Assembly: GCA_937880545.1 (NCBI GenBank)
Contig: CALFKA010000172.1
Coordinates: 1-6,842, forward strand
Direction: 5' to 3'
Source: an uncultured Clostridia bacterium
Lineage (GTDB): Bacteria > Bacillota > Clostridia > Peptostreptococcales > Acidaminobacteraceae
Length of the DNA: 6,842 nt
Shown: piece by piece, positions 5,359 to 6,842 of the stretch
How the letters are laid out: each line of letters begins with the position of its first letter
Numbering within the stretch: position 1 is the stretch's first letter
The notes under the pieces: model-generated
Database searches by the model: none
What the model was told of the DNA's origin: nothing
The model's input: the letters and a program-made list of their open reading frames with translations, nothing else
Translations under genes and position numbers: made by a program

Positions 5359-6817
5359 ATGCTTCTTGAACTGGGCATCCAGAATTTTATTCTAATTGAA
5401 GACATCCATCTCTCTTTTTCTCCCGGACTCAGCGTCATCACGGGAGAAACGGGAGCGGGTAAGTCGATCCTACTGGAAGGGATCCGCATTGCCCTGGGAG
5501 CACCTGCATCGAAGGACAATCTTCGCCACTCCGATGAGAAAGGAAGCTTTGAGCTGGTCCTCGAGACGGAGGAGGAAATCCTCAGTGTCCTCCGGGAGGT
5601 CTTTCCAAGTGGCAAATCCCTCTCCCGATTGCAGGGCGTGGTCACGACTCTATCGCAGATCAGATCCTCACTGGCACCTATGCTCGATATTTATGCACAG
5701 AAGGAGGACTCCCTGCTTCTGCATCCATCTTCTCAGCGCGAAGTGCTTGATCACTTCTCGGGTGGTAAAGCGCAGCCGCTATTGGAGCAGATTGTTCAGA
5801 TCAGAGAAGAAGATGAAGAGATACAAAAAGATCTTGAGAGATGGAGACAAAGAGCCACCCGGGATATGAGCGCTCTTATCTTTGAGCGCGATGAACTCAA
5901 ACGCCTCCGACTCGATCCTGAGGCGGATGCTCTGGTGGAACAAGAATTTACAGAACTTAAAAATTTAGAGAGTCTTGTGGAGACACTTCAGACAGCCATT
6001 GACGCCTCCTCAGGCGAATCTCTCCTGACACTAGAAGAAGCGCTGGAAGATCTGGGTGAAGAGTATGCCGGCTATCTCCGGCGCACAGAGAGTCTGCGTC
6101 TGGAACTGGAGGATATCTCTCAGAGCCTGCAGGCTCATATGGCAAAACTCGAAGAGATGCCTTACCGGGCGGCGCAGATTGAAGAGCGCTACACAGAGCT
6201 CTTTGCTGCTAAGCGCAAATACCGTCTGGAGATCGATGACCTTTATGAGAGACTCCAGGAACTCGAAAACATCCTCCTCGAACAGGCTTCCGTAGAAGAG
6301 ACCATCCTTTCCCTTGAGGAGACCAGAAAAAAACACTACAAAAAATATTTAGAAATCTCAAAAGAGCTGAGTGAGGTGCGAAAGGCGAGCTTCCTCGATC
6401 TCCGCTCACAGATGCTTCCGCTTCTTGAGCAGATTCAACTGAAGGGAGCCAAAATCGACATGCAGTTTCTTCCGCGAAGAGACGGAAAGATTCATATAAA
6501 AGGAGACGATAACATAGAACTGATCGCCTCTATTAATCAGGGGCCACTAAAGCCCTTTTCTCAGGTTTTATCCGGTGGAGAACTTTCTCGTTTCATGCTC
6601 GCCCTCAAGGCGGTATTTGGTCGGGAGGACTCTACGCGCACGATGATCTTTGATGAAATTGATGCGGGGATCTCCGGAAAGACTGCCTATGAAGTGGGTA
6701 AACTTCTAAAGAAACTATCGAAGGACAAACAGATTATTGCCATCACCCACCAGCCACAGATCGTCAGCTTCGCCGACCATCACTATCACATCGTCAAAGA
6801 AAGCAGCAACACCCAGG
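5359..6817 (+). CDS. recN: DNA repair protein RecN, SMC-like ATPase (3' end missing)
   Basis: The frame is open from the ATG to the window end, giving 486 genomic codons. RecN is a cohesin-like ATPase that acts early in double-strand-break repair by gathering DNA ends for recombination. The N-terminal half-domain begins MLLELGIQNFILIEDI and carries Walker A GETGAGKS (29-36). Residues about 145-385 are charged coiled coil. The C-terminal half shows the ABC signature LSGGELSR (404-411), Walker B MIFDEIDAGISG (429-440) and the switch histidine in ITHQPQ (H464). About 60-80 C-terminal residues appear to be missing, because the contig ends. The coiled-coil arm looks shorter than in E. coli RecN. 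The Q-loop region reads DIYAQKED (110-117) where most RecN have DIHGQHEH; the glutamine (Q114) is kept. The final codons after 6817 are adapter sequence. argR, which often precedes recN in Firmicutes, is not present here. Confidence 0.95.
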
Positions 6818-6842
6818 AGATCGGAAGAGCGTCGTGTAGGGA
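6818..6842. other. Untrimmed Illumina adapter at the contig end (not genomic)
   Basis: All 25 bases from 6818 to the end, beginning AGATCGGAAGAGCG, match the start of the standard Illumina TruSeq adapter as read through from a short insert. The match begins in the middle of a recN codon and runs exactly to the last base. The translated residues IGRASCR at the end of the recN frame come from it. The genomic sequence therefore stops at about 6817. Confidence 0.96.

Noticed and set aside
5396..5869. Plus-strand 157-codon frame overlapping recN
   Set aside because: It is out of frame with recN, whose frame is open throughout and carries all ABC motifs; this one shows none.

Overview
The window looks like a fragment of a low-to-moderate G+C Firmicutes (Bacillota) genome, most likely from the Clostridia. 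The basis is the gene order xseB-ispA-dxs-tlyA-recN on one strand, which is a classic Firmicutes cluster, together with strong AGGAGG-type ribosome binding sites and 4-29 bp overlaps between genes. A finer taxonomic call cannot be made from the sequence alone.

Layout. Positions 1 to about 1600 are a compact mobile element of the IscB/ISC type (IS200/IS605 superfamily). It has a structured non-coding leader (about 1-299) that fits the HEARO / omega-RNA class. Next comes an intact iscB gene (300-1541) encoding an RNA-guided nuclease with PLMP, split RuvC, arginine-rich bridge and HNH modules. A G+C-rich right-end hairpin (1555-1599) closes it. No TnpA transposase is visible. The element lies directly against the start of xseB, in the same direction as the host operon.

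The host operon follows: xseB (1608-1802, exonuclease VII small subunit), ispA (1792-2640, farnesyl diphosphate synthase), dxs (2637-4451, DXP synthase), tlyA (4423-5241, rRNA 2'-O-methyltransferase) and recN (from 5359, DNA repair ATPase, cut off by the end of the window). dxs makes the first intermediate of the non-mevalonate isoprenoid pathway and ispA builds C15 chains from its C5 products. xseB and recN belong to DNA metabolism. xseB/ispA, ispA/dxs and dxs/tlyA all overlap, so they are probably translationally coupled. argR, often found between tlyA and recN in this group, is absent. xseA would be expected upstream but lies outside the window.

The last 25 bases (6818-6842) match the start of an Illumina TruSeq adapter and are not genomic. 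The right edge is therefore almost certainly a contig end with untrimmed adapter, and recN's true sequence stops at about 6817.

The most interesting points are the apparently complete IscB-omega-RNA system, whose guide segment should lie just off the left edge, and the way its right-end hairpin may place a stranded AGGAGG motif at working distance from the xseB start.
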